Part shown: positions 35,241 through 43,957 of the stretch, piece by piece
How positions within the stretch are numbered: the stretch's first letter is position 1
Layout: every line of letters starts with the position of its first letter
Source of the DNA: JBBQKF01 sp038326615
GTDB taxonomy: Bacteria; Bacillota; Clostridia; Saccharofermentanales; UBA5734
DNA length: 52,970 nt
Assembly: GCA_038326615.1 (NCBI GenBank)
Contig: JBBQKF010000012.1
Span: 1 to 52,970 of the forward strand
Reading direction: 5' to 3'
Program-made: the position numbers and the translations under genes
The notes under the pieces: generated by a model
What the model was told of the DNA's origin: nothing
The model's input: the letters and a program-made list of their open reading frames with translations, nothing else
Databases searched by the model: none

Positions 35241-35705
35241 CTCTCGCTGATAAAATTAATTAATGGTCTTGTCATATTATATCATAAACATTATTCGATT
35301 TTGTAGAATTAGGTAGATAACTTTTAAGGAAATTAATCTCTTTATGTGTTCGTTGTATTTCATAAATTGCTCAAGTAGTAATATTAAAGTAAATTTAAAA
35401 TTCAATTTTAATTCACAAACGAGGGTCAATAATACAATAGTATTCATAAGTTGCTAAGTTCCGTTCCAGTAGCCGAATCCGGTTGTTTTTGTTAATTATA
35501 CAATAGTATTTATAAGTTGCATTGTTAAATTAATAAAAGAGGTATCATATAAACTCAACAATATTGATTACGAACTTTAAATTAAAATAATCATACTGGT
35601 TAGACGCGATAAGATTAGCTATCATCAAGGTAAAAAGCATGGTGTCAGATAAAATAAGAAAAACGTCGGATAAAATAAAAAGAATTTCAAGAAAAAGAGG
35701 AAAAA
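35241..35705. repeat. AT-rich gap with 23-bp direct repeats
   Basis: Two 23-bp copies (35432-35454 and 35498-35520; core ATACAATAGTATT) differ at one base and are 66 bp apart. Between them is a GC-richer patch (CCGTTCCAGTAGCCGAATCC). No gene is apparent. The arrangement could be an old insertion flanked by duplicated target, or two copies of a regulatory site. Confidence 0.6.
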
Positions 35706-38003
35706 ATGAAAGTTGTTTTAGTTGCAGTAAATGCTATATATAATCACACAAATCTTGCTATACGCTTACTTCGTAAATTTTCAGAGAACGTTAACGATTT
35801 GAAAAGCAATATTGATTTTGTATGCAAAGAATTCACAATTAATGATAATGTCAGAGACAATGTAAGTACTCTGCTTAATGAAAATGCTTATATATATGGA
35901 TTTTCATGTTATATATGGAATATCGGATATATTCTTGAAATAACCGAAATACTCAAAAAATTAAATCCCAACTGCATTATTTTACTTGGTGGACCGGAAG
36001 TTTCATATGAATCTGAGGATTATTTTATCAAAAATCCAGCAATTGATTATATTATTCAAGGCCCCGGCGAGAAAGCCTTTTCAATATTTTTATCAGATAT
36101 TATTAGAATCAATAAAAATAGTAATGATATTAATGTAAATAATATTAACGATGAAAATAATATGGACGATAATGTTAAGAGAGACAGTAACAGTAGCGAA
36201 AACAGTAATAGTAACAGTAGCAGAAACAGTAATAGTAACAGTAGCAGAAACAGTAATAGTAACAGTAGCGAAAACAGTAATAGTAACAATAGCGAAAACA
36301 GTAATAGTAACAATAGCGGAAACAGTAATAGTAACAGTAGCAGAAACAGTAATAGTAATAGTAGCGGAAACAGTAATAGTAACAGTAGCGAAAACAGTAA
36401 TAGTAACAGTAGCGAAAACAGTAATAGTAACAGTAGCGGAAACAGTAATAGTAACAGTAGCAGAAACAGTAATAGTAATAGCAACAACAATAACAATAAC
36501 AATAGCAATAGCAATAGTAATAGCAATAGCAATAGCAATAACAATAACAATAGCAATAGTAATGAAAATGAATATGACAATGACAATAGTATCAATTTCG
36601 ACAGTAATAATTTTGATTTGAAGAGTACCAATAATTTTAAAGATAACGAGTGTAATGGTAATCGAATTATTCTTGGTACTCTAGTTTTTTTAGGAGAAAT
36701 CCCTTTTCCTTATTCATCAGATGACTTTGAGATTAAAAATAAACAATATTATTATGAGACCACAAGAGGTTGTCCTTTCAATTGTTCATATTGCCTTTCA
36801 TCAAATATTAAAAGTATGGATGTGCTTGATATAGAAAGAGTAAAATCAGATATGCTCTTTTTTATAGAACAAGGCATTTCACAGGTAAAACTTGTTGACA
36901 GAACGTTTAATTTTGACGATAAAAGAGCAATTGAAATTTGGAAATTTCTTATTGAGAAATATATGGAAAACCCTTTTAAAACCAATTTTCATTTTGAAAT
37001 AGCAGCAGACCTTCTTTCTGAAAATGCAATAGACCTCTTGTCAAAAGCACCGATAGGACTTTTTCAATTCGAAATCGGTGTTCAGACAACAAATGAAGAT
37101 GTATTAAACAATATTCGCAGAAAATCTTCATTAAAAAAACTATACGAAAATGTTAATGAAATAAGAAGTTTCGGAAATATTAATATTCATCTTGACCTAA
37201 TAGCTGGATTACCAGGAGAAAACATTGAATCATTTGCACAATCATTTAATGATGTTATTTTACTTAAGCCAAATTTACTACAACTCGGATTTCTAAAAAT
37301 ATTAAAGGGAAGCCCAATAAGAAATGAATCACTAGATAAAGAGCTTATCTATACAAATAATGCTCCATATGAAATATTGAATACTCCTTCGATGTCATTT
37401 AATCAACTTCAGATGCTTAAAAGAATCGAGAAATTACTTGATAGATATTACAATTCGGGTCTGTTTAAATATTCATTAGATTTTATTTTGAAGTTTTCTT
37501 CAAATTCATTTCAATTTTTCAACTGTCTGGAAATCATATGGGAGAGAGATGGGCTATATAGCAGAAGTATTTCAAGACAAGAACTTATTACTTCATTGCT
37601 CGATTTTGGTACCGATTTTATTTGTATATATTCATCAGATAAAATTCAAAATTTGATGAATTTTTATAAAATTGAAGATATTGGTTTGAAATTTAGACCA
37701 AATGATATTTTTATTGAAGTTTTTATAGATTTATTAAAATTAGATTACTACAGCACTGACAAAAAAGGAAATATAGATGCTTTAAAATTAAATTTTAGTC
37801 ATCACCATCCTTTGTTGCCAAAAGAAAGCGAAAAACCAACATGGTATCAAAATAACGGTAAGCCTGTATGCAAGAAGCCAAGGTTAGAGAGATTTTCTTT
37901 TAATGTTGACAAAATGATCAGATTAAATGTTTTAGAACTTGTTCCTTCTTATGTTTTATATGAGATGAATGGCAATGTTCCAATAATTGTTGATTTTTTG
38001 TAA
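35706..38003 (+). CDS. B12-binding radical SAM protein (DUF4080 type) with large Asn/Ser repeat insert
   Basis: A 765-aa protein. Residues 1-130 form a cobalamin-binding-like fold (MKVVLVAVNAIYNHTNLAIRLL, LLGGPEVSYE) without the DxHxxG histidine. About residues 150-305 are a low-complexity insert of Asn, Ser and a few Arg/Glu/Gly in eight-residue repeats. The radical SAM core follows (TTRGCPFNCSYC; Cys355, Cys359, Cys362), with GVQTTNEDVLNNIRRK and LIAGLPGE, then a C-terminal DUF4080-like domain. Proteins of this type without the insert are about 550-600 aa. The insert separates the two domains and so may be tolerated as a flexible linker. Substrate unknown. Confidence 0.88.
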   Translation: MKVVLVAVNAIYNHTNLAIRLLRKFSENVNDLKSNIDFVCKEFTINDNVRDNVSTLLNENAYIYGFSCYIWNIGYILEITEILKKLNPNCIILLGGPEVSYESEDYFIKNPAIDYIIQGPGEKAFSIFLSDIIRINKNSNDINVNNINDENNMDDNVKRDSNSSENSNSNSSRNSNSNSSRNSNSNSSENSNSNNSENSNSNNSGNSNSNSSRNSNSNSSGNSNSNSSENSNSNSSENSNSNSSGNSNSNSSRNSNSNSNNNNNNNSNSNSNSNSNSNNNNNSNSNENEYDNDNSINFDSNNFDLKSTNNFKDNECNGNRIILGTLVFLGEIPFPYSSDDFEIKNKQYYYETTRGCPFNCSYCLSSNIKSMDVLDIERVKSDMLFFIEQGISQVKLVDRTFNFDDKRAIEIWKFLIEKYMENPFKTNFHFEIAADLLSENAIDLLSKAPIGLFQFEIGVQTTNEDVLNNIRRKSSLKKLYENVNEIRSFGNINIHLDLIAGLPGENIESFAQSFNDVILLKPNLLQLGFLKILKGSPIRNESLDKELIYTNNAPYEILNTPSMSFNQLQMLKRIEKLLDRYYNSGLFKYSLDFILKFSSNSFQFFNCLEIIWERDGLYSRSISRQELITSLLDFGTDFICIYSSDKIQNLMNFYKIEDIGLKFRPNDIFIEVFIDLLKLDYYSTDKKGNIDALKLNFSHHHPLLPKESEKPTWYQNNGKPVCKKPRLERFSFNVDKMIRLNVLELVPSYVLYEMNGNVPIIVDFL
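36186..36570 (+). repeat. Minisatellite coding for Asn/Ser repeats
   Basis: About a dozen 24-bp units based on AACAGTAATAGTAACAGTAG, varying mainly at one codon (AGA, GAA or GGA), followed by a degenerate AAT/AGC/AAC run. The unit length is a multiple of three, so copy-number changes keep the frame. The other two frames here are open too, which explains long Leu- and Val-rich shadow ORFs. Confidence 0.95.
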
Positions 38004-38118
38004 TAAATTTATTTATATCATTACATATTATTTCTATGCAAACAGTACTAATATATATTATAATAGTAGCTAATTGTTTGATTTTAAAATTTAGTTATAA
38101 ATATCGGAGGAAAGATTA

Positions 38119-39465
38119 ATGATAAAATTTGATTACTCGAACGCGCAATCACATATTAGAAAGCATGAAATGGAGAATATGAGTCCCCATGTAAAGCTAG
38201 TGCATGATATGCTTCATAAGAAAACAGGAGCAGGAAGTGATTTTCTTGGTTGGGTTGATCTACCTTCTAAATATGACAGAGATGAGTTTAATTGCATACG
38301 TAAGGCCGCAACCAAAATAAGAAAAGATACTGATATACTAATTGTAATTGGCATTGGAGGATCTTATCTTGGTGCAAGAGCAGCAATTGAACTTTTAACA
38401 CATACATTTTCGAATGTTGCTTCAAAACGTGTTCGTAAAGCTCCACAAATTATTTTTGCTGGCAATAATATTAGTTCTACATATATGGCTGATCTTTTTG
38501 ATCTTTTAGAGGGCAAATCAGTTTCTTTAAATGTAATATCAAAGTCCGGCACAACAACTGAGCCAGCGCTTGCATTCAGAATTCTTAAAGCCTACATGGA
38601 AAACAGATATGGTAAGGATGAGGCAAAAGAAAGAATCTATGCGACAACTGATAAAAGTCGAGGAGCATTGAAAACACTTGCTGAAAAGGAAGGATATGAG
38701 ACTTTCGTGGTGCCTGATGATGTTGGTGGCCGTTTTTCAGTTTTAACTGCAGTAGGACTTTTACCAATAGCTGTTGCAGGAATAGACATCCGTGAAATCA
38801 TGAAGGGTGCAAAGGATGCAATGCTCCTTTACCGCAATCCCAACATTGAAGAAAACGATTGTTATGCTTATGCTGCAGCAAGAAATTGTCTTCTAAGAAA
38901 GGGATTTCAAGTTGAAATTATGGTCAATTATGAACCATGTTTCCATTTTATGACTGAATGGTGGAAGCAATTATTTGGTGAGAGTGAAGGTAAAGATGGA
39001 AGAGGAATATTCCCAGCAGGAGTTGATAACACAACTGATTTACATTCAATGGGACAATATGTTCAAGATGGAGCCAGAAATCTTTTTGAAACAGTTATAC
39101 AAGTAGAAAAATCCAGAAGGTCCATGAGAATACCAACAGACCCACAAAATTTAGATGGATTAAATTTCCTTACGGATTTTGATATGGACGAAGTAAACAA
39201 TAAAGCAATGCAGGGAACAATTCTTGCTCATATTGACGGCGGTGTACCTAATTTTGTTATTTCAATCCCTGAACTTAATGCATATTGGTTTGGACAACTA
39301 GTATATTTCTTTGAGAAAGCATGTGGTATAAGCGGATATCTTCTAGCTGTAAATCCATTTGATCAACCTGGTGTTGAGGCTTATAAGAGAAATATGTTTG
39401 CTCTACTTGGAAAACCTGGTTACGAAAAAGAAAAGGCTGAACTTGAAAAAAGATTAAAACATTGA
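38119..39465 (+). CDS. pgi: Glucose-6-phosphate isomerase
   Basis: A 448-aa enzyme of the short bacterial Pgi type, interconverting glucose 6-phosphate and fructose 6-phosphate. IGIGGSYLGARAAIELL, the SIS-like phosphate loop SKSGTTTEPA, the signature GRFSVLTAVGLLPIAVAG and the C-terminal NPFDQPGVEAYKRNMF are all present. GGAGG precedes the ATG. It is the link between xylose-derived and amino-sugar-derived fructose 6-phosphate and glycolysis. It is a single gene with AT-rich gaps on both sides. Confidence 0.97.
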   Translation: MIKFDYSNAQSHIRKHEMENMSPHVKLVHDMLHKKTGAGSDFLGWVDLPSKYDRDEFNCIRKAATKIRKDTDILIVIGIGGSYLGARAAIELLTHTFSNVASKRVRKAPQIIFAGNNISSTYMADLFDLLEGKSVSLNVISKSGTTTEPALAFRILKAYMENRYGKDEAKERIYATTDKSRGALKTLAEKEGYETFVVPDDVGGRFSVLTAVGLLPIAVAGIDIREIMKGAKDAMLLYRNPNIEENDCYAYAAARNCLLRKGFQVEIMVNYEPCFHFMTEWWKQLFGESEGKDGRGIFPAGVDNTTDLHSMGQYVQDGARNLFETVIQVEKSRRSMRIPTDPQNLDGLNFLTDFDMDEVNNKAMQGTILAHIDGGVPNFVISIPELNAYWFGQLVYFFEKACGISGYLLAVNPFDQPGVEAYKRNMFALLGKPGYEKEKAELEKRLKH

Positions 39466-39556
39466 TAAGAAATTGAGTAAATTTGTTTGTAAATTATATT
39501 TATTTAACTAGATTTAATCAAACTTTGCCCAACATACAAAAAAACAGAATATTGAG

Positions 39557-39619
39557 TATAGAGCATAAATTGTTAATTATAGAGCATAAATTGTTAATTA
39601 TAGAGTATAGATTGTTGAT
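39557..39619. repeat. Three 21-bp tandem repeats upstream of the LytTR regulator
   Basis: Three consecutive 21-bp units (TATAGAGCATAAATTGTTAA plus T; the third has three changes) about 245 bp before the response regulator gene. A 21-bp period places the copies on the same face of DNA, as in sites bound by LytTR regulators, though the core does not closely match such a site. The remaining 39466-39864 gap has no gene. Confidence 0.75.
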
Positions 39620-39864
39620 TAGTCAAATAAACTAATATTTTAATGGTGCATTTTAAATGGGTCAGTAATTATGTAATTCGGTAGTTTAATGTGACTCAAA
39701 TTGTGAAATATTTAATAATATTTTAATCTAAACAACTTAATTGTGGTCATTTATGATAAAATAATAATAAATATGAAATTGCTAAACTCGAATAAATTAA
39801 TTAATTGTAATTCTTTCTTATTAGCAATTTTTGGATTAATGATAATTTGAATGGAGGACTATAG

Positions 39865-40581
39865 TTGAGGATTGCCGTTTGTGACGATGAAAAAAATTAT
39901 AGGGATTCGGTCATTAAATCAATCAAAAGTAATAATAATATGTTAGGGGAAGATGAACCTGAAATCCATTCGTTTTCTTGTGGCGAGGACCTGATAACTT
40001 ATTTTGAAAAAGGTGATACATATGACCTTATCTTTCTTGATATTGAAATGGATGGAATCAACGGCATTGAAACAGCAAAAGCAATAGAAAAAATAAGTGA
40101 AGATGTTATATTTATTTTTCTGACTTCTCATGGGGAATATATACTTGAATCATTTTCTGTTCAAACAATATTTTACCTTTTAAAACCTATCGATGAAGAA
40201 AAAATTAAACAAGCGTTTAACAAATTTTTGAAAGTATTTTTTAAAAATAAATTAGCAATTGATTTATCATGGGACTCCTATATTACAACAGTGTTACTGA
40301 AAGATATTATTTACATGGAATCTATTGGTCATTTTACAAATGTGCATTTCAAAGACAAAAGTTTGAAAAGTAACAAAAATTTAAAATATTATGAAAAATC
40401 TCTTTCTAACAGGGGTTTTTTTCGTTGTCATAATCAATTAATGGTTAATTTTTTTCATATTCAAACAATAAATATTATTGATATTTCAACGACCCAAGGA
40501 ATGCGAATTGAGTTAAGTGAAAGAAAGCGAGCCGATTGTTTAAGCCTATTTAATAAATATTTGAGGGAGATTTCAGTATGA
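39865..40581 (+). CDS. LytTR-family response regulator (AgrA/VirR-like)
   Basis: A 238-aa protein. Residues 1-120 are a receiver domain with phospho-acceptor Asp59 (IFLDIEMDG), Thr and Lys at expected positions (LTSHGEY, LLKPI). Residues 140-238 are a LytTR DNA-binding domain (IIYMESIGHFTNVHF, FFRCHNQLMVNFFHIQTI). The start is TTG 39865 with GGAGG seven bases before it. The kinase gene overlaps its stop. A pair of LytTR-type boxes lies right after the kinase gene, so a local target is likely. Confidence 0.93.
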   Translation: MRIAVCDDEKNYRDSVIKSIKSNNNMLGEDEPEIHSFSCGEDLITYFEKGDTYDLIFLDIEMDGINGIETAKAIEKISEDVIFIFLTSHGEYILESFSVQTIFYLLKPIDEEKIKQAFNKFLKVFFKNKLAIDLSWDSYITTVLLKDIIYMESIGHFTNVHFKDKSLKSNKNLKYYEKSLSNRGFFRCHNQLMVNFFHIQTINIIDISTTQGMRIELSERKRADCLSLFNKYLREISV

Positions 40582-41888
40582 ATTATGAAAAATTAATTGT
40601 TGATATACTAAGTATAGCATGTGAAATATATTTAACATTACTTTTTTATAATGTTGTTTGGAACAAAAGAGTGTCATTTAATAAGAGCTTTATTCTCAGT
40701 GTATTGATTTGGTACCTAATAAGTTTATATACAATTACGTTTTTTCAAGATAACTATTTATTTTCATTAGTTGTAGTTCTTATGAAAATCTGGTTATCGT
40801 TTTATTATGTTTCAAGCATCCTATCGAAATTATTATATTCATCAATATCAGTGTCTTTTACAGTTTTAACTGAAATAATTTTTGGGTTGTCATTTTCTTT
40901 AATAACTGGAATGAGTGTCAGGGAGATGCATTCAAATAGTTTTGTATATTTTATCGGAGCAGTTTCTGGGAAATTAATGATTTTAGTTATAATAAGATTA
41001 TTGCAAATAAAGAAAAATCGAAACACTCATATAAAAAATAAAGTCGCAATAGCAATCCTTTTTTCGCCAATTTATTCTTTAGCCTTTTCATTTGTAATAT
41101 TTATTATAGCATACGATACTCCAAATAATTTTATAAGACTATTATGCCAAATTTCTACGATTCTTATGATAGCGTCAAATATCTTTCTTTTTTACATAAT
41201 TGACAAGCAGACCGAAGCAGAGCTTATTAGTCAAAAGTTTGAATTTATACAGCAGCAACTAAAAACCCAAGTTGATCACTACAATGAATTATATGATTCT
41301 CAAAATGAAATAAGGAAAATAAAGCATGACATTAGTGGAAATATAATTGCGATATCCGGATTAATTTCGGATAATAAAATAGATGATGCCAAGAGATATA
41401 TTAGTAATATATTCGAGGAAATCTCTGAAAAGTCAATATTTGCAGAAACTAAAATAGCAACTATTGATGCTGTCATTGATGCAGAAATTAAAAAAGCCAA
41501 GAAGCAGGATATTACAATTGATTATAGAATAAGATTAAACAGAGATTTGCTGATTGATCAGATGGATTTGGCAGCACTAATGACGAATGCTTTAGATAAT
41601 GCAATTGAAGCGGTGAGTAAAATTTCTTATGGAAAACGTTTGATAATGTTAAGTATGAATTTGTTTGAAGATAATGACTATATGTCAATATCGGTTGAAA
41701 ACACAACTCAAGATGCAATTGACGTGAAGAAAATGGAGAGCAAAAAGATTGACAAAAAGAACCATGGCTTTGGATTAAAACAGATTTCAAATGTTGCAAT
41801 AAAATATGACGGTAATGTTTCTTATGAATATGAGACTACATCTAAAATGTTGAAACTGTGCATTTTACTTAAAAATATCAAACATTGA
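40578..41888 (+). CDS. GHKL sensor histidine kinase (AgrC-like)
   Basis: A 436-aa membrane kinase. Residues 1-210 contain about six hydrophobic helices, as in AgrC-type peptide sensors. After a coiled linker comes the histidine at residue 250 (KIKHDISGN), then the GHKL ATPase domain: LMTNALDNAIEAV as the N box and HGFGLKQI as the G box. It overlaps the response regulator stop (ATGA). AgrC-like kinases usually sense secreted peptides, but no agrB transporter-protease is present here; the small peptide genes just downstream are the obvious candidates for ligand or target. Confidence 0.92.
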   Translation: MNYEKLIVDILSIACEIYLTLLFYNVVWNKRVSFNKSFILSVLIWYLISLYTITFFQDNYLFSLVVVLMKIWLSFYYVSSILSKLLYSSISVSFTVLTEIIFGLSFSLITGMSVREMHSNSFVYFIGAVSGKLMILVIIRLLQIKKNRNTHIKNKVAIAILFSPIYSLAFSFVIFIIAYDTPNNFIRLLCQISTILMIASNIFLFYIIDKQTEAELISQKFEFIQQQLKTQVDHYNELYDSQNEIRKIKHDISGNIIAISGLISDNKIDDAKRYISNIFEEISEKSIFAETKIATIDAVIDAEIKKAKKQDITIDYRIRLNRDLLIDQMDLAALMTNALDNAIEAVSKISYGKRLIMLSMNLFEDNDYMSISVENTTQDAIDVKKMESKKIDKKNHGFGLKQISNVAIKYDGNVSYEYETTSKMLKLCILLKNIKH

Positions 41889-41909
41889 AGGTCTAAAACA
41901 AAAAAATTA

Positions 41910-41942
41910 CCGCAGTTATGCTTCGGATTGCCGCAGTTATGC
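41910..41942 (+). promoter_or_regulatory. Tandem LytTR (VirR-like) binding boxes
   Basis: Two exact 12-bp direct repeats, CCGCAGTTATGC, at 41910-41921 and 41931-41942, start 21 bp apart, which is two helical turns. They closely resemble VirR boxes (consensus CCAGTTNTNCAC). Candidate -10 hexamers (TAAAAT at 41959, TATGAT at 41967) lie at fitting distance downstream. The boxes are 22 bp after the kinase gene and 59 bp before the 51-aa ORF. Control of the small ORFs by the adjacent regulator is inferred. Confidence 0.75.
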
Positions 41943-42000
41943 CGACCCCCTTGAATTTTAAAATAATATGATTTACTCTGTTAAAAAAGGAGTAAATTAA

Positions 42001-42156
42001 ATGTTGTTTCATTTTAACTGTAAATCTAAAAGATCTAATAGTGATAAGAGAAAACATTGTAATGATTTACAATGTTTCTTTTGCATGAAAGATCTTTTTT
42101 GTTTGCCTTTTATTGCATTTAATTTTATGCTTAAAGGTATAAAAGGAGAAAATTAA
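42001..42156 (+). CDS. 51-aa Cys-rich peptide, LytTR-controlled
   Basis: A 51-aa ORF with AAGGAG eight bases before its ATG. The N-terminal half is basic (about ten Lys/Arg), and five cysteines fall at residues 7, 20, 25, 28 and 34. The C-terminal half is hydrophobic (FCLPFIAFNFMLKGI). It does not match the AgrD pattern, in which a Cys closes a thiolactone after an amphipathic leader. It may be a signal peptide precursor, a bacteriocin-like peptide or a small zinc-binding protein. The evidence that it is real is the shared ribosome-site context with the next ORF and the boxes upstream. Confidence 0.65.
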   Translation: MLFHFNCKSKRSNSDKRKHCNDLQCFFCMKDLFCLPFIAFNFMLKGIKGEN

Positions 42157-42324
42157 ATGAAAGATTTTAACAAATACGATATTAAAAGCAACAAGTATGA
42201 AATTGATGAATCAGATAGGGACATAAGACAGGAATTGATTATGAAGCTTGAATCTATTAGTGATGAAGAACTCATGCAATTGATAGATGAACTTAATAAC
42301 ACTAATTATAAAAAATTTAAATAA
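42157..42324 (+). CDS. 55-aa acidic helical protein, partner of the Cys-rich peptide
   Basis: A 55-aa ORF whose ATG directly follows the previous stop. The string AAAGGAGAAAATTAAATG at its start is almost identical to the one before the 51-aa ORF (AAAGGAGTAAATTAAATG), suggesting the two starts derive from one another. The protein is acidic and helical (RQELIMKLESISDEELMQLI). A binding or immunity role for the basic peptide encoded before it is suggested only by charge and position. No family recognised. Confidence 0.6.
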   Translation: MKDFNKYDIKSNKYEIDESDRDIRQELIMKLESISDEELMQLIDELNNTNYKKFK

Positions 42325-42427
42325 CATAAAGCATGTAAGTGATTGTGTGATTCAAATTATGAACAAAATTTAATTGATAAGGATCAAACTAATTTGTAAA
42401 AAACAGAAATAATTAAAAAATTAAAAT

Positions 42428-42583
42428 GGCTATAGCGTTAACTCAGTAAAGGTTGAAAAACTCTGTAGAGTCATGCTAAAAAGAAGCAATTACAAATCGA
42501 GCTGTGGAAAAATTAATGCAAGCCACTTTCTTTGATAGTATTTGTAAGAAATAATTTAGTCCTACTGAGTAAACACTATAGTC
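42428..42583. mobile_element. MITE-like element, copy 2 (156 bp)
   Basis: A second copy of the element at 25978, same orientation, with better-preserved ends: GGCTATAGCGTTAACTCAGT at the left and the complement GACTATAGTGTTTACTCAGT at the right, about 17 of 20 positions matching. Flanks are AT-rich with an approximate TTAAAAATTAA direct repeat. It is non-coding and lies between the small peptide genes and the next gene. Confidence 0.8.
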
Positions 42584-42642
42584 TTAAAAATTAATTATGA
42601 TTTCTTAAATAAAAAAAGACATGAAAGTTGGGGGTAAAGTAA

Positions 42643-43260
42643 ATGACTGGAAAAGTAAAAAATATTATATCATTTGATTGTGAGGGCGAAAAACTTAAAG
42701 AGATTCTAGATCATATTTCTATTTTGCAAAAAACACCATGCAATGGAATTACGTTGAATGAGAATAAAGAAATATCGGGTACTTCACCTGATATTAACAT
42801 TGTTTACGCTGACAAAAACGACAATAAAAAAGACAAATTATTTGCCCAAAAAAAGCATATAAACAATTTTGATAACAATCTTATGGGGTTTAACAGAACC
42901 GATGTTACCTATTGTGAAAGCAGAATTGTTTTCTATACCGATTGTGTAATTCCAGAATTTGCTATAAATCCTTTAGTGAAAAGTTTTCCTGAAATCCCCA
43001 TAATGCATCAATGGGCAAGTAAAAAAGTAGGATTTGACGTAGGGGAAGTTGAATATTATAAAAAGAACAAAACTCTTTATAAAGTTTTAGAAAACGGTAC
43101 CAAAGAAGCATTTGAACTGTCAGCAGAAATTCATGATGTAAATCTTATTGATTTAGGTTATAAATACAACAAGAAAATTAAAACATTTGAATTTATTGAT
43201 AAGGAAGAAATAAATTCGGCAAAAAAGTTGAATCGACTAAAATTTTCAGAGAGTTATTAA
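42643..43260 (+). CDS. Unknown protein, possibly Api92-like
   Basis: A 205-aa soluble protein. The middle portion (RIVFYTDCVIPEFAINPLVKSFPEIPIMHQWASKKVGFDVGEVEYYKKN) has the order seen in Api92-like/DUF1281 proteins from plasmids and phages: a strand, a helix with a FPE motif, and strand-turn-strand with a conserved glycine. The similarity is by eye and weak. The N-terminus has FDCEGEKLKEILDHI, which also fits the opening of that fold. A GGGGGT ribosome site precedes ATG 42643. It lies just after a MITE, so the segment is accessory. Confidence 0.55.
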   Translation: MTGKVKNIISFDCEGEKLKEILDHISILQKTPCNGITLNENKEISGTSPDINIVYADKNDNKKDKLFAQKKHINNFDNNLMGFNRTDVTYCESRIVFYTDCVIPEFAINPLVKSFPEIPIMHQWASKKVGFDVGEVEYYKKNKTLYKVLENGTKEAFELSAEIHDVNLIDLGYKYNKKIKTFEFIDKEEINSAKKLNRLKFSESY

Positions 43261-43478
43261 TTTACTTAATAATATTTCAGTTAATGAATGTATTATTTTT
43301 GCGGGACTCATCCATAATCTTTGTTTGATGGAAAAAATATTATTTATTATCATGATTATTAGCAATTTGCTGTAATTTGCCGCATTTTAAAATCCGGTTA
43401 TTTACAGGAAACTGAAATTATTTAGATGGTTTTTATATCGTTTAGGTGATTTTAATTTGACGATATACATTAGTATAG

Positions 43479-43554
43479 GCCAATTTAATCAGAGATAATT
43501 TTATTTCAGTAGCATTTACAATAAATGTTATCGTTTGAAATTGGCTCTTTTTAT
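43479..43554 (+). other. Nested hairpin with T tail in the 43.3-43.9 kb gap
   Basis: Three nested stems: GCCAATTT/AAATTGGC outermost, GATAA/TTATC inside, GCATTTA/TAAATGT at the tip, then CTCTTTTTATTT. It could be a terminator of a short unannotated RNA or a small inverted-repeat insertion. The rest of 43261-43858 contains no ORF I would support. Confidence 0.4.
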
Positions 43555-43858
43555 TTATGTGGTTTTATTACCATGTCAGAAATGGCTTAATCTTTGAAAT
43601 CTGAATATAGTTAACATAGACCTTTATTAATTTGTATAAAATATATTTAATCGAAAAAAGTGCCAGCTAATATTGATAAAATTGACCAAAAGTGCAAATA
43701 TGCAGTCTTATTATATAAATATTAATTTATGGCTAAAAACTATAATCAAAGTGTAATAAAGCTATAGTCTTTCATAGTATTGCAAATCGTTTATATAAAG
43801 GACAAATATGAATCAACTCATTTTTTGAAAATATTTTCGAAATAAAAAATTAGGAGTT

Positions 43859-43919
43859 TGTAAGAGAAAACTATTGTAAGAGAAAACTATTGTAAGAGAA
43901 AACTCTTGCAAGAGAAAAC
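43859..43919. repeat. 16-bp tandem repeat upstream of the SIS gene
   Basis: Nearly four copies of TGTAAGAGAAAACTAT (the last with changes) end 38 bp before the SIS-domain gene, inside its likely leader or promoter. Confidence 0.9.
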
Positions 43920-43957
43920 ATTTATAAATAAACATTTAAACATCAAGGAGCAAAACA

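Noticed and set aside
36056..36631. Long minus-strand Leu-rich ORF (191 aa) and a plus-strand Val/Thr-rich ORF
   Set aside because: Both are shadows of the Asn/Ser minisatellite, whose repeat leaves all frames open; no ribosome site or family match.
43859..43919. CRISPR array
   Set aside because: Units are directly adjacent with no spacers, so this is an ordinary tandem repeat.
43640..43957. glmS ribozyme before the GlmS-like gene
   Set aside because: None of the conserved ribozyme core was recognised; the region is AT-rich with a 16-bp tandem repeat.
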